The notes under the pieces: model-generated | Told to the model about the DNA's origin: nothing | The model's database searches: none | Seen by the model: the letters and a program-made list of their open reading frames with translations, nothing else | Assembly: GCF_001638985.1 (NCBI RefSeq) | Contig: NW_017265137.1 | Coordinates: forward strand, 1,081,054-1,145,053 | DNA length: 64,000 nt | Origin: Phycomyces blakesleeanus NRRL 1555(-) | Taxonomy: Eukaryota; Mucoromycota; Mucoromycetes; Mucorales; Phycomycetaceae | Direction of reading: 5' to 3' | Shown here: in pieces, positions 11,601 through 24,170 of the stretch | Layout: every line of letters starts with the position of its first letter | Numbering within the stretch: the first letter of the stretch is position 1 | Program-made: the position numbers and the translations under genes

Positions 11601-12856
11601 TTGCGGGGCGTGTTATCAGGAGGAGAAAGTGTGTTTCCGGTGGGGAAAGTGGTGATAGGCCAGACCCCAGTTTCGTCTATGCAGCCATCGACGGCTGATA
11701 ATCTAGGCTGATTGTCGTTGTCGTTGTCGTTGTTGTTGTTGATGATATTATTAGTACCTATTGATAATTTCTGCACAGGACTGGCTGTGTTTATGGATGC
11801 TGTGTCCGAATAATATCCTGGTTGATCATCGTCACTCTCAGAAACGATACTATTTGCGCCGTTGCACCCTCGCTGCTGGAGTAGTTCTGGATATGGTGCT
11901 ATGGCAAGAGTGGGGACATCTGAAGGCTGCTGGAAATGGTATCGGATTCGTATCTGTAGAGAGCCGATAAGCTTTGCAGGAGGGACTGCAGCATCGACCA
12001 TCTTCTTCAGCCGGAGCGAAGATTCCTGCAGAGTATCAAGGATTTCGGCAGGCAAAGATCGACGAATATGGTATTCATATACGGGCAAAAATCTAAGAAA
12101 AAAAAAGAAAAGTAAATGTAAATATATATATATATATGTATATAATTAAGGCGGCTTACGTTACAAAAATATCGTCTTTACCGGCTAATTTGGATAACTT
12201 GAGTTTGGCTTTTCCAAGATGTTTTACATTCGAAGGCCATCGCTTTCTAGGCTGGTCATAGAGATCAAACTAGAGCAAAATAGGGTTATTATTTTTAGTA
12301 TATACATATATATATATATAAAGCATAAAAGTGTACAAACTTTACCTCTATAGTATCAAACAATTGAGTGTGATAAGTTACTACAAATACAAATCCTTCA
12401 TTCCAATCTCCAGTAGGAGAACGGGAACGCATGGTATAGTACTTTGAAGATCCCATTTTGACTCGTATTAATGGTCTTTTTAGTGGAATATCCGATTGAA
12501 TATTAAGCAAGTCCACCTAAAAAAAATAAAAATAAAAAAAAAATGCATGGCAACAAATTATACACATGTATTTAAAATTTAAAATTTTGTTTTCTTTAAA
12601 ATATACATATAGAAATATTTCTAACCTGTAACTTGGATAACTCTAGATCTTCTATACCAGACGATTGGTATTTGCCCCATTCTTTTTTTAGACGATGGAG
12701 ATCTGGTACGGATAATCTTCTCTGAAAGTAATGGCGAGAGCTGTGACGAGGGGAGGAGGATGGCATGAGAGATGCATGCCTTTTTCGATAAACATTTTCA
12801 GTTGGCTTCGTTGGAGGTTCCTCTTCAAGAGGTGTGATATCAATGGTGTTCTGCAT
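8646..12856 (-). CDS. sn1-specific diacylglycerol lipase (C2 + class 3 lipase)
   Basis: Eleven exons, high to low: 12856-12626, 12516-12346, 12269-12160, 12092-10889, 10728-10649, 10469-10388, 10301-10253, 10068-9893, 9729-9268, 9127-9032 and about 8911-8646, for about 975 residues. An N-terminal C2 domain (about 75-170) is followed by a long Asn/Ser-rich linker and a class 3 lipase domain. RGTW-SLYDAITDL matches the diacylglycerol lipase family. The nucleophile is Ser in ITGHSLGGGAASLL (about residue 761), with acid Asp in CQDDIVGRL and likely His in SVEDHM. It should release monoacylglycerol from diacylglycerol at membranes. Skipping a tempting pseudo-exon at 10540-10590 gives SLPE-PPPEPLIYD in frame. 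The last junction is uncertain: the best acceptor (8912) is out of frame with the lipase-like C-terminus ending SQLGASSPS. Confidence 0.85.
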
Positions 12857-14378
12857 CGGCTATCCTGCGTCAACAATCGTAAAGAGGCCAGAGTACGAAT
12901 GGTGCATGCACAATGATGAATGCAATTATATAAAAAATAAATACAAAGAAAATTTCAGCAGTAAAATAAATACAATAAAATGAAGTAAAGTAATTGGTTA
13001 AAGAAGAAGAAAAATCAAAAAGAGAGAGAAGGGAAAGAAGAAAATAGAGAAGAGAAAAAGAAATGTATATGGCTGAGAGGAAACATAATTGTACCTAATT
13101 GTAAGCTGCGTTATTTCTATCTATCTACTCATCAACCTATATCTATTTATCAATTTATTGCTTTTTGTATCTAAGAACAAAAAAAAAGCTTGTATTGACC
13201 TAATGTAACTATATATATATATTGTATGTATAAATATATATATAATCTACTGCCTGTAGTGTCGGGACAACTTTAAACAGGAAATCTTTCCTCTCACTTT
13301 CTCTCTTTAACATAAGCTCCTGTTTAATTTTTATCTCAGCGTTGTCATGCCAAATGTATTGGTGTACAAGGGGGACAGAAAAAAAGAGGTAATACTCTTC
13401 TAATTGAACCCCTCCAAAAACATAAAATATAGAAATTTAGATATACAGAATGCTGTGTTGGTGTTGGTGTAAGGGTGTAAGGGTGTATAGATAGATAGAT
13501 AGATAGATATTTAGTTGCTAGGTGGGCTATAAGTTCCAACCAAGACACTATTTTTTTTTAAAAAAAATAAGATTAAAAAACAAAACAAGGCTTTTTGGTG
13601 TGTTTAATTACTATGATTATTCATTATTGATAAACTATAATTGAAGTCCATTGCAATTAGTAAAGTGTTTCCTCAAGTATCATTCCATCTTTTATATATA
13701 TATTTATGATTTGTACGTGATTATCAGTATATATTTTATAAGTGAGCGAATAACTTTTATCCTCTTAAATAGCAACTCAAGCTGTGTATCGATAGAAAGC
13801 CTCTTGGCTGCCTACCCCACCGTGTGCTACCGGGACTGCGTCATACAGCAGCATCAATATATTGTGTCTTTCTTTCCTTTTTCTTATAATCCTTCCATAC
13901 TTTTTTTACTGTCAAACAACAATTATCCTCCGCTAGTTTCTACAGAGTGATATCTGCTTTATGATACACATGTGTATTGTGTTTAATTATTATATGCGTA
14001 TTGTGATTATGCTTATTGTGATATTATTTATTTATTTTATTTTGTTTTTTAAAAAAATTAATATATCACTATGGTGATTCTTATTATTTAAACTTTGTAA
14101 TCTTTTAATGTGTTACGTTCTCCAGAATAGATAACTAAGAATAAGAATAAGAATAAGAATAAGAGATCAATGTAAGAAAGTAAGAATAAAAAGGAAATAG
14201 AAGAAGAGCAGTCATTAAGCCGACAATACCCCCCAAAAAATGATTAAGGTTTTCTTGCTCTCACGTGAAACGAGCTGCCACTCCTTGCTCTCTGTCTGTC
14301 TCTCTCTCTCTTATTTTTTCTTTCTCTCTCTCTCTCTATTATTATTGCTGTTTTACTTTCCTCGTTTATCTTCTTTTA
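12857..14378. other. Divergent intergenic region, lipase / RraA-like
   Basis: Purine-rich tracts (13010-13070), a TAGA run (13490-13510) and a CT tract just before the RraA-like gene. A somewhat GC-richer island at 13780-13860 lies in a short open frame, but I cannot assign it. Confidence 0.45.
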
Positions 14379-15799
14379 ATGGAGGCACCTTACGCGACAT
14401 TGAATGCTCTTGCTGAATTCTCAACTTGCGAAGTAAGATTAAGAGCTAATTTGGCTGTCATTCCAAAACCAAATCCGACAGTGGACCCCTAAATATAATA
14501 TAATATCAAATTAAATTAAATTTATAAACATAAAATACACCTCTTGAGCCCTTTTTATATATGTCTAAAAGAAAAAGAAAAAGAAAAATTATGTACCCAT
14601 GTGTACTTGAGCGTGTGTGTGTGCGTGTGTGTGTATATGCATTCATATATGTATTGTGTATGTGTGTATGTATATATATATATATATATTGTTTGTCAAC
14701 TATCGATATAGATTGCCGATGCTCTGTTGAAACTAGGAGAGCGGCCTTGGGGAGGTTATATTGCAGACATTGATATGTGGTCTCCGACTTACTGCGAAGG
14801 ACAGACAAGGATTATTGGACCTGCTTATACAGTAAAGGCAAGTAAATATTTTTTTTGATAAAATAGTATTCTTTAGATAAGTATACATATATGAATCAAT
14901 AAATTGATCAATTGATTAATTTGATTGACTGGGTGGGTTGAGGGGCCTGCTTTATTTGATTTGATTTGATTTGATTTGATTTGTGTTTATTTATATTTTG
15001 ACTGACATATTTATTTTGGATTTAATAAAGCTGGTTGACAAATTGGATAAAGATGCACCTACTCTTTCAAGTCATTTTGTAAGCACTAACTACAGCGTAG
15101 AGTAAAATGTTAGGTTTCATATGCACATTTGATTTAAAAGCATTGATTATAATAATATACAAAGGCTGACAGTATCCCAAGCCAAAGTATTGTCGTTGTT
15201 TCTGCGCCTCCAGGTAAGCTCCGGCTATCATATTGAGAAATAATATTTAATAAAGAAAAATTCGTTCAATAGATGTCAAAAATGCTGTCTGGGGTGGGTT
15301 GATGAGCGCACGTGCCAAGGCCAGAGAGGCAAAGGGCGTTGTTATTGATGGCAGGGTTAGAGATTTGAATGAACATCGGTCAATGCAGTTCCCTGTAAGT
15401 TTTATGATTTTTATTTTTGGATATTTAAAATTCATAAGATTTGGTACAAATTTATTGCTGCTGTTGTTTGTTTGTTTTGTTTGTTAACTTGTTTCCTTTG
15501 TGTGGGTGTGTGATTTTTAGGTGTTTGCAAAATCACATTCGATATTGCCACAAAATGCGTTCCTGAGACCTTCCCAGATCCAGGTGCCTCTTAGTATGTC
15601 GACATCCTCTGTTGTAGTCTATCCAGGAGATATTATTGTAGCCGATGTGGAAGGAGTTGTCTGTGTACCCGTAAAGCTATTGAATGATGTTCTAGAGAGC
15701 TGCAAAAAGAATGTGGCAATTGATTCACAGTGCATGGAGGCGCTAGTAAATGGTGCAGGTGTCAAGGAGACATTTGCCAAGTTCAGAGGCACACAGTAG
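14379..15799 (+). CDS. RraA-like 4-hydroxy-4-methyl-2-oxoglutarate aldolase family protein
   Basis: Six exons: 14379-14432, 14712-14837, 15031-15078, 15165-15213, 15273-15394 and 15521-15799, giving 225 residues. The RraA/HMG-aldolase fold signature is present: FSTCEIADALLKLG at the N-terminus, then GGLMSARAKAREAKGVVIDGRVRD, which holds the Gly-rich substrate loop and the Arg-Asp pair that binds the metal and substrate. VYPGDIIVADVEGVVCVP follows near the end. Family members split 4-hydroxy-4-methyl-2-oxoglutarate to pyruvate or decarboxylate oxaloacetate; yeast YER010C is a homologue. Intron 2 (14838-15030) begins GCAAGT: any GT choice nearby gives a stop (TGA) after the junction. Start chosen as the Met that places the FSTCE motif at the usual distance. 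Confidence 0.88.
14956..14983. repeat. (TTGAT)n repeat in an RraA-like intron
   Basis: About five tandem TTGAT units within the GC-AG intron of the aldolase-like gene. Confidence 0.8.
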
Positions 15800-16404
15800 A
15801 TTATCAAATAAAATAAAATAAAATATTGATGTGTTGATTTATAATACACAATATACATAAAGAATTTGTATGTATATGATATGTGATTTATATGAGCGTT
15901 TGATTATGAAACATTCACATATAAATGTGTCCGTATGTAATGTAATGTAATGTACAAGGTTGTCTAGAATACACGGCGCATGGCACAAACAATAGTATAT
16001 TTTCAATTGGGTGGCATCATAATAACAGTAACATAGATGTGAATTCAATAATAATAATAATAATAACAAAATAACCGTAGCAACAGCAACACCAAACATC
16101 ATCATCAACAGAAACACCAAAATCAGGATCAGGATCAAAAATACACAATTTATGGTTTTGGGCAAATATTTATATTAATGTAGAAATCGAGCAATAAAAA
16201 GAAGCTAGTGGAAACTATGACCCTTGTAAGGCTATAATTTAATTTTACTATATATTATAGTATATTATATATACTACGCGTGCGTGTATGTGTGTGTGTA
16301 TATATAGGTTACCGAAACACAGTTGAAAGTAAAATCCAATAAATATATACACACACACAGAGAGAGAGAGAGGACAAGGAACCATCACTCCACCGCCGAC
16401 AATA

Positions 16405-16570
16405 CCAAAACAACAACAACAAAAATAATACACAACAAACAAACCAAAATATCAACAACAACAACAACAATAACAACAACAAAAAAACAAACCAAAATAT
16501 CAACAACAGCACCAGCACCACCACCAGCACCAACACCAACACCAACACTAATACCAGCAACAATACCAGC
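16405..16570. repeat. CAA/ACC-rich trinucleotide tract
   Basis: Imperfect tandem CAA, ACC and CAG triplets, including two copies of an AAACCAAAATATCAACAAC block. It reads as a Thr/Pro-rich frame on the plus strand only because of the repeat. Confidence 0.7.
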
Positions 16571-16893
16571 ATTAAGCGGCATCAAACGACATCAGGAAGT
16601 ACCAAGCAGCACATACAGCAACAAACTTCATATTCTTCTTAAACCCTTGCGTATTGTTTAACAGAACTTTATTAAGAAAGTCCAATAAATAGACTTTTTT
16701 TAAGAGAAAAAAAAAAGATAATAATTCTCGATTAAATTTCAGCAACAAGAAAAGCATATTAAAGAAGTGTGCATGTGTATGTGAATCTTGTTCTTTTTCA
16801 ATAAAAAAAATATATGTATATATATATATATATATAAATTACTGAATTATGATACATAACAATTGAGACATAAAAGAATATCAAGGGGAACAG

Positions 16894-17041
16894 AAATGTA
16901 AATGTAAATGTAAATGTAAATGTAAGTGCAAATGTAAGTGTAAATGTAAGTGTAAGTGTAAGTGTAAATGTAAATGTAAATGTAAATGAAAATGAAAATG
17001 AAAATGAAAATGAAAATGAAAATGAAAATGTAAATGAAAGT
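16894..17041. repeat. Hexanucleotide minisatellite (TGTAAA / TGAAAA)
   Basis: About 24 tandem six-base units. AAATGT-type units come first, variants with TGTAAG in the middle, and TGAAAA units last. The block of each variant is contiguous, as expected from stepwise repeat expansion. Confidence 0.85.
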
Positions 17042-17213
17042 GTGTGTATGTGGGTTGGTGAGTGGGTGGGTGTGTTTTTCTTTAAAGAAAAATAATAATA
17101 ATAATAATATGTGAGTAGGGTATTTGTGGATGTTAAGTTTTTTTTTCTGTACAGAGAAAGACCTGGTCAACCAGCCTAGTAAAGAAGTGTATGTATGTAT
17201 ATATATATATATG

Positions 17214-18026
17214 TTAAGATGAAAAACGTCTGTAGTAAGGGATTGGAGACGATGGTGGACTGGTGTGTTTACTAAGCGGAAAGGTCACAAAGGGGTGGAT
17301 GAGTGACGAACGGAAGGGTTTGGATAGTTTTTGCTGTCCAGAAATGGGTTTGTGTTGGGGGCGGTGTGAAGGGGCGTTTTCGGAACTGAGATCGCCGAAT
17401 AGACTGCGTTGTAAGCCGTGGCCATCTTTCTTTAGAGAGGGCAATTCATTGTCTTCAAATGTTCGGCTTGGCGGAGTGATTGGTAGCCAAGAGCCAACCG
17501 ATGAAGGCGAGAATCCCGATACCAGTGAAGATGGAGACAAGGAGTGACGCACAAATGGTCTTGTAGCTGTAGATGTAGCTGTACCTGTTGCTGTACCTGT
17601 TGCTGTACCTGTTGCTGTAGGTACGTTTGTATTGGTGACTGTGGCTGTAGTTGTGGTTATGGCTGCGATAGTATTCGCTGTGGTTGTGGTCGTAGGTTCT
17701 TGATCTGAGTCAAGTAAAAGAAGAGACTTGCGTGACTTGCGAATTCCTTGCAATGTTCTATATCGATTAAAACAAGTTGCTCTCTTTCGGTGTGGAAGTT
17801 GTCTCGAGATCTGCCCCCATGTCAGTCCGTTTGCAACGCCATCGCATATAATGGTGTCTTCAAGGTCGGAGAACCGACTGCGTGCCTTGCCATTTATGCT
17901 GGCTGCAGAAAGAGAGTACGCTCTTTCTTTCGTTTTGTGGGTGGGAGAGTGTGGAGGAGAGGTCAATTGAAAGCAGGTCTGCTTGAAGGTTGGCGTATCA
18001 TCGGCTACTGCGGATGGGTTTAGCAT
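17214..18026 (-). CDS. Myb/SANT DNA-binding domain protein
   Basis: A single-exon gene of 270 residues. One Myb/SANT repeat lies at about residues 48-94: ARSRFSDLEDTIICDGVANGLTWGQISRQ then HRKRATCFNRYRTL, with the spaced aromatic positions of the fold (F, W, Y). The rest is low complexity, including a TATG repeat (about residues 140-158) coded by a 12-bp tandem repeat, and Ser/Pro-rich stretches with SPSS, TPPS and SPPSS that could be phosphorylation sites. It is likely a nuclear transcription regulator; the target is unknown. An extra 5' exon cannot be excluded. Confidence 0.75.
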   Translation of the reverse strand: MLNPSAVADDTPTFKQTCFQLTSPPHSPTHKTKERAYSLSAASINGKARSRFSDLEDTIICDGVANGLTWGQISRQLPHRKRATCFNRYRTLQGIRKSRKSLLLLDSDQEPTTTTTANTIAAITTTTATVTNTNVPTATGTATGTATGTATSTATRPFVRHSLSPSSLVSGFSPSSVGSWLPITPPSRTFEDNELPSLKKDGHGLQRSLFGDLSSENAPSHRPQHKPISGQQKLSKPFRSSLIHPFVTFPLSKHTSPPSSPIPYYRRFSS

Positions 18027-19025
18027 GTCAGCAACTATTAGGATAAGATGAGTAAGTGATTTGAAGTTATGGTGCTATTTTATTATTGTTCTGTTGTAGG
18101 ACGACGTACTGTTCATTTTCAGATATTTGTTAGAGTGGTGAAATAGAAGTGAATGCGTGAGTGTGTATAAGATATGAGAGGTTAAGTACGAGTACGAGTG
18201 TGTAGAGTGAATGAGAATGAGAGCGCAAGAAAGAATTATTAGGATTCTTTATAATATTATTTTTTTAAGCTTTTTTTTTTGGGTTTGTAAAGTCAGAAAA
18301 AGTAAAGCAACAGGTAAAAAAAATGTGTTGTCCTTGGTGTTGTAGGTTGGGCCTTTATATACATTGCGATTTGAAAAAAATAAAATAATAAAAATTAAAG
18401 GGGGGAGGTGGGGCCAATTATGGAACAAAAAAAACAATACCATTCAAAAGAGAACATGCATGCGCATATGCACACTCTTAACACGGACATTTAGCTTATC
18501 ACTGTTACATGTTTGTGTGCAAGATATCTAATTATATAATAGACGAACCTATTCAAAAGAACTATCTGTCCGGCTGTGTTGTTTGTCTCGCCTGCGACAC
18601 CAAGAAAACAAAATAAACACCTGAGACACTACACCCTGAATATCTCATTTTGGCCACTTTCTGATACGATGACTAGCATACTTTCAAGTCAATCAAAGAC
18701 CCTTTAAGAGATTAGTTGATTTGACTTGGGTTGGGTTAGCCATTATAAATTATTTATTATTGTCTTTATGAAAAAATAAATAAATAAATAAATAAATAAT
18801 TTAAAGGAGCCCAATAAAAAAATATAATGATACTGTAAAGAATAGTAATATTTCTTTATTGATTTTATTTTTTATTTATTTTTCTCTGTAAAAGCTGTCA
18901 TCTTCCTTTATTTAGTAGCCCTTACTTAAAAGGAGCGGTCCTTCATTTCAAACAAAAAGAAATAGAATCAAATTGTCTATCAAGGGGTGCGAAAAAGGGA
19001 TGGAATGATGAATTACAACGGAAGG

Positions 19026-19050
19026 CTCTCTCTCTCTCTCTCTCTCTCTT
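19026..19050. repeat. (CT)n dinucleotide repeat
   Basis: About 12 uninterrupted CT units in the gene desert. Confidence 0.85.
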
Positions 19051-20704
19051 CGATCACACATCGTGACAGAAATTATTAAATATATATATATATATATTTC
19101 TTTTTAATACAGGGACACATTAATACTCCATGGCGACATGGCACTTAATCAATCAATCAACCAGGAACTCGCGAATTACATGCCTCGAAACGCGGATTTT
19201 TATATTTATTTATTTATTTTAATATATATATATCTATCTATATAATGCGTGTATATATTATATATTATATATATATATATATATATAATCAAGTATCAAA
19301 ATCTCTACATACTAACCATTAAGCCATTGTACCACAAGGACATATCAAAATACCTTAATAATTAAGAATAATAATAAAAAAGACTAATAGTTGAAACCAA
19401 GCAAAAAATATAATAATAAATAATAAATAATAATAAAAAAGCTAAAAAACAAAAATATTGGAACACAAAGTCAAAATATAAATACATGTAATACATATAT
19501 ATATATATATATAAATATTCTTACAGGGACAAAGTCAATAATGATTTTTAAAGATATAGATAATAATCATCATCATCATAGTAGAAAAAAATACATTTGT
19601 ATTTATTCATTTTTCATTATTATCAAAGGGGGGTAGTAATATTAATAAATATATAATCAATAACTAAATTGAATTTTCTTGCTAATGTTTCAATATCAAT
19701 CTAAGCAAAAATTTACAAGCATTTATTTTTAATATTATTTATTTATTTTTATTTATTTTGAAAATAATGACCAAGAAAAATAAAATAAATATATATATAT
19801 ATATTGAGAGAGAGAAAGAGGGGGGGTGGGGGAGACAGGTGAATTAAGCTGGTGTTAATGTTAATGTTAATGTTGAGGGGCAAAGAAAAAACATTGGGGG
19901 AGAATAGAGCAAGAGCAAGAACAAGAGTGAGAGAGAGTGAGAGAGCAAAAAGACAGAGCTAAAGTATAGTTATGGAATCAAGCCTGGGAACTCTGAAATT
20001 CTGTACGAAATAGAAATATCAGAAAATAAGCTATCGATTATCACGAAATAAGCCCAAGCGTAGTCAAATTCATAAATAGAAAATACAAACAAAATATTTC
20101 TGTCTTGAGTTTAGGCTGTTGCTTTTTCTTTACACCAAAAGACAAAATAAAACGTTTTTACGTCATTACTGTAGGGAATTTCACTTGTGAAATCTCTAGA
20201 TCTGTATAGGCGGTAAGATACAAACGGAATGATACATAGATTTGGTCACCAGTAGCAAGTGCTCGCGTATGACATTTTATCATCAAGAGACTTATGAGCT
20301 CAACAAGCCAGTTGGAATCTAAATAGAAGTCCAACTCGCCTGATTTATACTATATGCTTTTTTAGAATTTAGGCATCTATTCCAAAATAAATTTTATTTA
20401 TTTATTTATTTATCTATTTATTTATTAACCTGTGAACCCACCAGCACAATTCTTAACTTCTTTTTAAGGAAAGCCTGGAATCTAAGTTCAACACAAAATA
20501 ATACAAACCTCTATTGGCTCAAGTTTTCTTAGGCTTTTTTTCTTTCTTTCTTGTGTTATATATCTTAATATCTTAAAGGAGATTCAAGGTACACAAAATT
20601 TTGAAGTCAAATAACGACAGAATCTTGCAACAAGTACAACCAGTCAAATCATATATTCATCATAGGATTTAATTTTTTATTTTATTTTATTTTTGTTTGA
20701 ACTT

Positions 20705-20792
20705 GGGCTTACTGAAACAAATTGTAGCAACAGTAACTATAGCAACAGTAACTATAGCAACAGTAACTATAGCAGCAGTAACCATAGCAGTA
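20705..20792. repeat. 15-bp minisatellite (AGCAACAGTAACTAT)
   Basis: Three near-identical 15-bp units followed by two diverged ones. Because the unit is a multiple of three it could encode Ser-Asn-Ser-Asn-Tyr repeats, but stops flank it closely, so no gene is called. Confidence 0.75.
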
Positions 20793-22604
20793 AGATATAC
20801 ATCAAACATTCATAGATAATAATTATAAAATACATATACATATATTTATTTATTTTTTGTCATTGAAATTATTAGGCATATTTTTCTTCTTCTTCTTTAC
20901 TTGTTACGTCTGTGCACCAATGGTTCCTGTGTTTGGGATTCTTTTTTAGACTCAAGAAAGGTAACTAAAAGGATATTTTAATTATCGATTGGATTTCTTA
21001 GAATACCCAATGTCTGTATTGCTATGATGCAAAGGAAGAATAAAATGGTATCTTTCTATTACACCAATGTCTTATCAATTTCAATCGACACTTGGCTTGT
21101 GTAGTCAAATTTGGTTTTTACTAATCACATTTATTTCACTTGTATACTACAAATTATATGTATGTATACATGTATCTTATTCTCCACAGATTGTGACAAC
21201 ACTGATAAACGGCCAAAACTACATCATATGTACTTGGAAACAAAACTAATGCATACATTCAAACACACCAAATAAATAAATAAAAGTACACACTACACAC
21301 TACACTACACTACACTACACAAGAATTGTTTTTGGGAGAATCAGGATCATACATTCCCCGTAGTCTTGAATCGTTTGAGCAAATTGTTGAAAGTAGAACA
21401 CGAGTGGGGGATATGATGTTTTCAATCGACTAATAATAAAATGTACAAAGGAAACATTTCCCTTCTTTCTTTGCCTGCTAACCTTACTACTTTTTATTCT
21501 CTCAAATGTTTGTGACTTTTGTTTCTTTCCTTCATATCTCACATTCCTAAGCCTAGTCTTGATCCCACACATCGATAGTAAAGACAGATATATTGAGAGA
21601 CTAAGAGAGATAGTGGGAGGTAGAAGAAGGCAAGAAATAGCGTCTCAATTATTGCCTATTTCGATGATACTTTAATCCAAACATCATGACACCATTAAAA
21701 CAAAGAACAGTAATCTTTGCAGTATTGTTTTGTCTTGCACATTCTTTCTTAATAATAATAACAATAATAATAATAATAACAACATTTATTGTTTCAATTT
21801 TCTTTTTCTTCATGTATTGTTCATACCCCCAAGAAAAACAAACAAAACAAACAAACCAAGCTCCCTTTCATCTCTTTATTTCTTTCTCTTTATTTCCATT
21901 TACATCCCACTGTAGTGATACCCGAATATCATAACTGTCTCTTAATTTTTTTCTCAAAAAAAGTATACAAATCCAAATACAGGTACAAATATTATGAGTA
22001 TTGAGTGTAACATATTCAGTACACTATTCAGCACTGACATTGTGATCGTTTCAATTGTTTTTTTTGTACTATTCAAAACGAGCCACTTTTTGATTCTTTT
22101 TTTTTATTTTATTTTTTATTTTTTTGCTTGTCTTTTATTCGCCATCTTATTTTGATCTACACCCAAGCAAATATACTCCCTCTTTGTCTCAACTTTTATT
22201 TTTATATATACACATATACAAAGCATATGATATATTCTCTTTGACAAGTATCACGAAAAAAGAACCATATATACACACCATATCCTGTACTTTATTCTAT
22301 TTTATTTTATTTGATGTTTTAGCTCGTATTAATGATCTTAATAATATTTCCTTGCAAACAGTAAGGAATGCATGCAACGCACTAGAATGAAGCTAAACCA
22401 TAAAATCAGCGAAAAAATAAATAAACCAAAACAAAGCAGCAAAATACAAGTGGTATTAAAATTATTTATCATAATTTGGATTTGTGTACATTTTTTCCCT
22501 TTACATCTGTAAACCTTGTTTTTTTTCTTTCTTTCCAAACCAACCGAGATACAGCAGTAAGTGCAGGTGGAATATATTATGTAGACATTACAAAGAAGAA
22601 CTAA

Positions 22605-22672
22605 AGAAAAAGAAGAAGAAGAAGAAGAAATGATGATGATGAAGAGAAGAAGAAGAAGAATAAGAAAGGGGG
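22605..22672. repeat. Purine-rich (GAA)n / (GAT)n tract
   Basis: GAA units, then ATGATGATG, then GAA units again, almost entirely purine on the plus strand. It lies just 3' of the Acl4-like stop codon. Confidence 0.75.
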
Positions 22673-22777
22673 AGTATAGAACACGTTAATAATACATGAT
22701 AGGTTTGAAGGAAGTAATTTTTTCAAAAAAAAAGAAGGAAAAAGAACCAAAAAGAAAGAAAGGAAAATAGAACAAAA

Positions 22778-24170
22778 TCACATCTCCATAGCATCTTCAT
22801 CTTCATCTTCGTACTCGGCCTCGGCATCATCGGCAAAAGTCTCATCTTCTGGCGCAGATGGGGGTACAACCGCATTAATAGACTGTATCAGCTCATTTGC
22901 GTGCTCAACCATGGCCTCATCATCTGTACCCACTGTTTTGTACAACTATAGCAAAAAAGAAAAAGAAAATAAGCATTAATATTGTTATTGTTATTGTTAT
23001 TTTTCGATTTTTTTGTGTCTCTTAAAAATAACACTTATATATCTCTGTGTATCAGCTTACCTTTACTGCCAATTCTAAGCAATCACGGGCATCTTCCCAG
23101 TTGGCCTGTCTATCTTCATTTGGCATACTTTCATCCTCACCCAAGCAATAGTAAGACCAGCCGTAAAGATACCACAAATCAACCACTTGATCATTCTCCT
23201 TTTGTAAGCCCTCAAGTACAGTAAATGCTGCTGGGAACATTCCCATCTCGAGCTGCAGTTTCACCAACGCAAGTCGGGCATCGTAACTAGGTATCGCTGG
23301 ATCTCCGAATTCCTTGTCAATCCACAGTTGCATACTCTTTTCCAGTGCTGCTGCTGCCTCTTCGTTTCGTGACTGACTCAAACGAACTGAAGCCAACAAC
23401 TGATAGACTTCAGGATTTTCGGGATCGACTTGCTGAGCCTGTTGAAGGAATTCTTCGCACTTTTGTTCTGCTTCGGGTTCAAAGCTAATAGTAACAGGAA
23501 TAATAATAAGATTAAGAGTAAGAGTAAGAATGAGAATACGAACATGAATACGAACAATAGCACAAAGAAGCACATATTTTTTTCCATTCGTCTATCTTGT
23601 AGCCCCTCTTTTTTTTAAAAAAGTAAAATAATTTGTTTTCTCCTTACCAACAATCTGTCAAATAAATTTCTGTCATTGAGCAAAGTGCACCAGCCATCTT
23701 GGATGCCAGTATGCGTGCCTCTTCTGATCCCTCGGGTACACTGTTTCTCTCAGTAGCCATCAATTCAACACCCTTTTGGAATGCACCAATAGCTTCCATC
23801 TCTACTGAAAGTTGTCCAAGGTACATATACTTGCTGTAGCCAGAATTAGGGTTCTGTCTAATAGCTGCAAGGATATGCTACATGTAAAATAAAGAGCCAT
23901 AGTTGAGAAACTCTATTTCCTTGCTATTCTTTATATATATATATATTCTTTCTTTGTTGTTATTTCAAAATTTGATTTTCTTACCTCTCTAGCCTCAGCA
24001 AAAAGAGAAAGTTCCATTTCTACCTGACCAGTAACTTCGAGAAGGTCGACATTGCTAGGCTCCATTTCCATGGCTTTTTTGCAGAAAGCATAGGCCATTG
24101 GATAGTCCATAGCATCAATGTTCTGCTGGATCTTGGGCACAAGATCAGCTACGGTGTACTTTGCAGACAT
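22778..24170 (-). CDS. Acl4-like TPR chaperone for ribosomal protein L4
   Basis: Four exons: 24170-23985, 23877-23648, 23484-23061 and 22945-22778, giving 335 residues. The protein is built of tetratricopeptide-type helical pairs, for example MAYAFCKKAMEMEPSNVDLLEVTGQVEMELS near the start and FLQQAQQVDPENPEVYQLLASVRLSQSR in the middle. It ends in an acidic tail (DDAEAEYEDEDEDAMEM). TPR repeats plus an acidic C-terminus and this length match Acl4, the dedicated chaperone that escorts newly made Rpl4 to pre-60S particles in the nucleus. Every splice junction is GT-AG and in frame. An alternative is another small TPR protein; the acidic tail and length favour Acl4. It heads a run of minus-strand genes but has its own promoter region of 1.4 kb. 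Confidence 0.7.

Larger units (their letters stand above)
15800..17213. other. Convergent intergenic region rich in simple repeats
   Basis: 3' regions of the RraA-like and Myb genes. It holds the CAA/CACCAG tract and the long TGTAAA array listed separately, plus TA runs near 16810 and 17200. The open frames here are translations of repeats, not genes. Confidence 0.6.
18027..22777. other. Gene desert of about 4.7 kb
   Basis: No protein gene can be supported. The DNA is mostly A/T runs, (TA)n, (ATAA)n, a CT tract (19026-19050), a CTT/GAA tract (22605-22672) and a 15-bp minisatellite. A less repetitive island at about 20100-20360 has short perfect inverted repeats and is discussed in the findings. 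It lies between the 5' end of the Myb gene and the 3' end of the Acl4-like gene. Confidence 0.5.

Noticed and set aside
16323..16661. Plus-strand Thr/Pro-rich open frame of 112 codons.
   Set aside because: It is the translation of CAA/ACC repeats; no domain and no splice context.
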